Assembly (NCBI GenBank): GCA_905215635.1
Contig: CAJMQX010000023.1
Span: 1-8,822 of the forward strand
Length of the DNA: 8,822 nt
Direction: 5' to 3'
DNA from: an uncultured bacterium
GTDB lineage: Bacteria; Bacillota_I; Bacilli_A; RF39; UBA660
Shown: one piece after another, positions 6,376-8,822 of the stretch
Layout of the letters: every line of letters starts with the position of its first letter
How positions within the stretch are numbered: position 1 is the stretch's first letter
Notes under the pieces: model-generated
Told to the model about the DNA's origin: nothing
Seen by the model: the letters and a program-made list of their open reading frames with translations, nothing else
Databases searched by the model: none
Made by a program: the position numbers and the translations under genes

Positions 6376-6729
6376 CTACATTATATTTTTTTCCATTAAA
6401 ATGCCATCTTCATCTCCATAATAATATTTTCTTAATGCTACTTCATGAAATCCAAATTTCTTATACATTTTTCTTGCTATTTCATTACTAACTCTAACTT
6501 CCAAGGTAATATTAATTACTCTAAGATTAATAGCTTCTTGTACTAAATAGGCCATAAGTTTTGTTCCTATTCCCTTACTTCTTTCTATTTCTTCTACAAA
6601 TATATTATCTATCTCTATTCTATCGTATATTAATGAATATTCTAAATATCCTAAAACTTTATCAGAAGTTACATATTCTATCTTTCTTCCAAAAGGATTA
6701 ATTGTCATAAGATCTACTTCTCTTATCAT
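6376..6729 (-). CDS. rimI: RimI-like GNAT N-acetyltransferase (short form)
   Basis: This is a GNAT-fold acetyl-CoA-dependent acetyltransferase. In RimI the target is the N-terminal alanine of ribosomal protein S18, and other N-termini have been reported. The acetyl-CoA loop RSKGIG (50-55), the strand-helix LEVRVSNEIARKMYKKFGF (76-94) and the end RKYYYGDEDGILMEK follow the RimI pattern (LEVR-x-SN-x2-A-x2-LY, then RK-x-YY-x3-EDA-x2-M). Only 117 residues are present against about 150 in typical RimI. The missing part is N-terminal, where the helices before the first core strands seem compressed to MIREVDLMTINPFGRKIEYV. The ATG has GGTGA four bases upstream, and tsaB ends 11 bases before it, so no room remains for a longer start. 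The tsaB-rimI-tsaD context strongly supports the name; substrate specificity of the short form is inferred. Confidence 0.85.
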   Translation of the reverse strand: MIREVDLMTINPFGRKIEYVTSDKVLGYLEYSLIYDRIEIDNIFVEEIERSKGIGTKLMAYLVQEAINLRVINITLEVRVSNEIARKMYKKFGFHEVALRKYYYGDEDGILMEKNIM

Positions 6730-6740
6730 AATTCACCATC

Positions 6741-7364
6741 TTACTTCTTATCTTCAACTGCTTGTGGTAATTTTAAATAATTAGGTACTAATTTATAATA
6801 ATTAACTCTTTCTTTATCTTGATAATAATCTATAATCTTCACTATATTTAATTCTACTTTATTAATCTTCCTATTACCAATAACATCTTGATTAACTGAT
6901 ACCATATATGGTTCATACTTATTAGCTAATTCTAATACTTCTTCCTTAGAAACAAATTTCTCATCATAAAGAATATTATAGTTATTATCATATACTCCTA
7001 CATAATAATAACTCTTATTAGCCGGTATAATACTCATAATAACTCCATCAGTATTACTACTAATAGCTAACATTTTCAAAGTAGATACTGGTATTATATC
7101 TTTCTTTATCAAGTATCCATATGTCTTAGCTATTGTAACTCCTATTCTAAGTCCTGTAAAAGATCCCGGTCCATTAACCACATATATTTCATCTATTAAA
7201 TTAGCATCTATCTTAGCAATATCTAGTACTTGTTTAACAAAACTAACTGCATATACTGAATGCATATTAGGAATGTTCTTGCTAATAGTAGCTAATTCTT
7301 CTTTATCTTTGATAACAGAAATAGATACATTAGCTAAAGATGTATCTATAAATAATCTAATCAT
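6741..7364 (-). CDS. tsaB: t6A biosynthesis scaffold protein TsaB
   Basis: TsaB is a catalytically inactive relative of TsaD that dimerises with it and supports binding of TsaE and tRNA in t6A37 formation. The ASKHA-fold start LFIDTS (4-9) and the family signature GPGSFTGLRIG (65-75) are clear. The metal-binding HHIAGH motif of TsaD is absent, as expected. The product ends in YLKLPQAVEDKK, which resembles the common 'YLR-x-SQAE' ending. At 207 residues it is slightly shorter than the usual 220-240. Its ATG overlaps the tsaE TGA stop (ATGA), and its ribosome site TGAGGA lies within the last tsaE codons, so translation is coupled. Confidence 0.96.
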   Translation of the reverse strand: MIRLFIDTSLANVSISVIKDKEELATISKNIPNMHSVYAVSFVKQVLDIAKIDANLIDEIYVVNGPGSFTGLRIGVTIAKTYGYLIKKDIIPVSTLKMLAISSNTDGVIMSIIPANKSYYYVGVYDNNYNILYDEKFVSKEEVLELANKYEPYMVSVNQDVIGNRKINKVELNIVKIIDYYQDKERVNYYKLVPNYLKLPQAVEDKK

Positions 7365-7810
7365 AAAATATCCTCACAAGCTCTAATATAATCTTCTCCA
7401 TAAGCTTTCATTATTAATACTCTAGTATTCTCATCCATTACTTTAAATTTTATATCAAGTCTTTCTTCAGGTAAATAATCTTTAATTAGATCTGCCCATT
7501 CTATAATAGTAACTCCACCCTTTTCGAAGTATTCTTCTATTCCTAATCCTTCTACATTATCATCTACTCTATATACATCCATATGATATAAAGGTAATTC
7601 TCCATTATATTCTTTTATTATATTAAAGGTACTAGAAGTAACTCCATCTATTCCCATTGCATGGGCAAAAGCTTTTGCAAAAACTGTCTTTCCACTACCT
7701 AATTCTCCGTACAAACAAATAACCATATTAGGAAATTTTTCTGATTCTAAATTTTGCGCTAATGTAATTGTCTCTTCTTCATCATGCACAGTTAATTTGT
7801 ATTCTTCCAA
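7361..7810 (-). CDS. tsaE: t6A biosynthesis ATPase TsaE
   Basis: TsaE is a small P-loop ATPase that binds the TsaB-TsaD complex and is needed for turnover of t6A synthesis in bacteria. The 149-residue product carries Walker A GELGSGKT (35-42), TSSTFNIIKEY (the family's SPTF-like motif), YHMDVYR, and the Walker-B-like VTIIEWAD. The start codon is TTG at 7808-7810. It follows a clear AAAGGAAG ribosome site by about 8 bases, and the conserved N-terminus begins there, so no ATG start fits better. It is the first gene of the operon, just after a strong promoter. It ends in TGA, overlapping tsaB by 4 bases. Confidence 0.96.
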   Translation of the reverse strand: MEEYKLTVHDEEETITLAQNLESEKFPNMVICLYGELGSGKTVFAKAFAHAMGIDGVTSSTFNIIKEYNGELPLYHMDVYRVDDNVEGLGIEEYFEKGGVTIIEWADLIKDYLPEERLDIKFKVMDENTRVLIMKAYGEDYIRACEDIL

Positions 7811-7840
7811 AAAATTTCTTCCTTTCTTACTTACTATTTA

Positions 7841-7869
7841 ATTATATCAATCTATATTCTTAATGACAA
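7841..7869 (-). promoter_or_regulatory. Promoter of the tsaE-tsaB-rimI-tsaD operon
   Basis: On the minus strand TTGTCA (7864-7869) and a perfect TATAAT (7841-7846) are separated by exactly 17 bases. This is the best sigma-A-type match in the window. The start of transcription would be near 7834, about 24 bases before the TTG start of tsaE. Confidence 0.85.
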
Positions 7870-7890
7870 TACTTTTTAATTATTTTTCTA

Positions 7891-7921
7891 AAGAAAAAAA
7901 CCTTAAAGGTCTAATTCTTTT
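7891..7921 (-). terminator. Intrinsic terminator of the Ntdp gene
   Basis: On the minus strand AGACC and GGTTT (with one G-U pair) close a TTTAA loop directly after the stop codon, and GGT runs into seven T residues. Further pairing, interrupted by two T-T mismatches, joins the AAAAGAA before the stop with the TTCTTT after the T-run. The core stem is short, but its position and the T-run support termination before the tsaE promoter. Confidence 0.6.
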
Positions 7922-8453
7922 CTACTAATTCTACATATTTACGATAATAATTATTAATAGTATCTTTATCAAATGGCATTTCTCTAACTCTTACCATATC
8001 TATTAAGTTTCCAAGTTCATATTTTAATATAAAGTCTAATCTATTTGAATAATGCATTTGTTTACGATGATATTTATATTCCATTCTATCTAATATTTTA
8101 AAGCTTCCATTAGGAAATACTCTTAAATCTAGATCATAGTCTATATATTTTATAATTTTATTATCTATTAGTACTGGTGTTGCTATATTACAGTAAAAGT
8201 ATATTCCATAATCTTTTAATTGTCCTATTATATTAAACCATCTATCTTTAAAGAAAAACATTACTGCTGGTTCTCTTGTTTTCCATATTTTTCCATCAGA
8301 ATCTATTACTGTTGTTCTATTATTACCAAACACTAAGTAATCATCAAAGATATCTAATACTACTGCTTCATCCCATTTTCTATGCAAAGAACCATCATGT
8401 TTATAACAATGTATTTGTAATTTATCACCAACTTTTATATTTAAATTATTCAC
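7911..8453 (-). CDS. ntdp: Nucleoside tri-/diphosphatase, Ntdp/YgaC type (DUF402)
   Basis: This protein belongs to the DUF402 family, whose Staphylococcus member Ntdp hydrolyses nucleoside tri- and diphosphates with a divalent metal. The 180-residue length fits. Recognisable stretches are GDKLQIHCYKHDGSLHRKW (9-27), SDGKIWKTREPAVMFFF (52-68), WFNIIG (72-77), GIYFYCNIATP (83-93) and the acidic metal-binding segment IDYDLDLRVFPNG, with Asp105, Asp107 and Asp109. The protein should be cytosolic; it has no signal or membrane segment. It starts at GTG (8451-8453), with AGGTGA five bases upstream and no ATG nearby that would keep the conserved N-terminus. It is a single-gene unit, divergent from the membrane protein at 8576. 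Enzymatic activity is inferred from the family. Confidence 0.92.
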   Translation of the reverse strand: MNNLNIKVGDKLQIHCYKHDGSLHRKWDEAVVLDIFDDYLVFGNNRTTVIDSDGKIWKTREPAVMFFFKDRWFNIIGQLKDYGIYFYCNIATPVLIDNKIIKYIDYDLDLRVFPNGSFKILDRMEYKYHRKQMHYSNRLDFILKYELGNLIDMVRVREMPFDKDTINNYYRKYVELVEKN

Positions 8454-8485
8454 TCACTTCACCTCGATTTCCTAAAACTAACGTT

Positions 8486-8491
8486 ATTATA
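8486..8491 (-). promoter_or_regulatory. Possible -10 box of the Ntdp gene
   Basis: A perfect TATAAT on the minus strand lies 32 bases before the GTG start. At the 17-base spacing the -35 region reads TTTTAA, a weak match. An 8-bp palindrome, TAACGTTA (8479-8486), abuts it downstream. The call rests on the -10 box and position only. Confidence 0.45.
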
Positions 8492-8541
8492 CAACATTTT
8501 TCTCTAATTTAAAAGTAAATATACCATTTTTTATCAATTTA

Positions 8542-8550
8542 TGTTATACT
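8542..8550 (+). promoter_or_regulatory. Extended -10 promoter of the right-edge gene
   Basis: TGTTATACT gives an extended -10 element (TG, one base, TATACT) 25 bases before the plus-strand ATG at 8576. No convincing -35 box is found 16-18 bases upstream, which is tolerated in extended -10 promoters. It is divergent from the Ntdp promoter, about 50 bases away. Confidence 0.5.
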
Positions 8551-8575
8551 TGATATATATCCTAGGAGGTGAGTA

Positions 8576-8822
8576 ATGTTAAATATCTTTAAATGGTTCT
8601 TTCTAGGACTATACACAGTTATTACCATTATCCCTCGTTATTTAATAATAGGTATTATATGTATTATTAATCCTAAAAAAGGTAACATACTAAGATATAA
8701 AGGTAAACCAGTAATCCCTATAATAATTATTACTCTCTGCTTAACAGTATACTTTATCTGTATCTTTATATCTTCCAGATGGTATGTTCAAAATCTAAAA
8801 ATCAAGTATCTTTCTAGTGATA
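8576..8822 (+). CDS. Membrane-anchored protein, N-terminal part (truncated by window edge)
   Basis: An ATG preceded by a near-ideal AGGAGGTGA (8564-8572) opens a frame of 82 codons that runs off the right edge. The product has two hydrophobic segments, about residues 5-30 (interrupted by Pro20-Arg21) and 47-66. They are joined by a short basic stretch (NPKKGNILRYKGK) and followed by SSRWYVQNLKIKYLS, which looks like the start of a domain on the other side. This is consistent with a membrane hairpin or signal-anchored protein. I do not recognise the family and the rest of the gene is not visible. It is the only plus-strand gene, divergent from the Ntdp gene. Confidence 0.85.
   Translation, partial: MLNIFKWFFLGLYTVITIIPRYLIIGIICIINPKKGNILRYKGKPVIPIIIITLCLTVYFICIFISSRWYVQNLKIKYLSSD

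Noticed and set aside
8276..8512. Plus-strand open frame antisense to the Ntdp gene
   Set aside because: It overlaps conserved Ntdp coding sequence and lacks a ribosome site. Its His/Tyr/Leu-rich translation is typical of antisense frames.
1..8822. Mycoplasma-type code with TGA as tryptophan
   Set aside because: Tryptophan codons checked (in gpmI, tsaE, ntdp and the right-edge gene) are TGG, conserved proteins are full length without in-frame TGA, and tsaE ends in TGA at its expected length.
1..8822. CRISPR arrays, insertion sequences, tRNA or rRNA genes
   Set aside because: No regularly spaced direct repeats, transposase-like frames, terminal inverted repeats, cloverleaf patterns or rRNA-like segments were seen on either strand.

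Overview
The window is very AT-rich DNA with Shine-Dalgarno sites, sigma-A-like promoters (several with TTGNNN-17-TATAAT spacing) and an all-bacterial housekeeping gene set. This fits a low-GC Bacillota/Bacilli-type bacterium; the lineage is inferred from gene content and composition, not shown. Tryptophan is read from TGG, the long reading frames contain no internal TGA, and tsaE ends in TGA, so the standard bacterial code applies and the reassigned mycoplasma code does not. Ten of the twelve genes seen are complete and all ten lie on the minus strand; a gene start at the left edge is also minus, and one divergent plus-strand gene starts near the right edge.

Layout from right to left, which is the direction of transcription. 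(1) 8454-8575 is a divergent promoter region between a partial membrane protein on the plus strand and an Ntdp/DUF402-type nucleotide phosphatase (7911-8453, GTG start), which has its own terminator. (2) 7810 to 5350 is a tight operon, tsaE-tsaB-rimI-tsaD, driven by a TTGTCA-17-TATAAT promoter. It encodes three partners of the tRNA t6A modification machinery plus a short RimI-like acetyltransferase, in the order familiar from Bacillota. It ends in a hairpin whose arm also holds the -35 box of the next gene. (3) lepA (EF4), 5265 to 3466, has its own promoter and terminator. (4) 3324 to 1826 is a less familiar operon: a J-domain protein with an internal helical repeat and an Asn/Tyr-rich tail, a small two-pass membrane protein, and a small acidic DUF1292-like protein whose gene overlaps its neighbour. 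(5) gpmI, the cofactor-independent phosphoglycerate mutase (1723 to 218), has its own promoter and terminator. (6) The first 27 bases carry the start of another minus-strand gene.

Most of the window is conserved core biology: translation fidelity, tRNA modification, glycolysis and nucleotide housekeeping. I found no CRISPR array, insertion sequence, tRNA, rRNA or defence cassette. The least explained part is the J-domain / two-TM / DUF1292-like trio and its promoter, where a near-perfect 18-bp palindrome covers the -10 box. The terminator/promoter overlap ahead of lepA is also worth a look.
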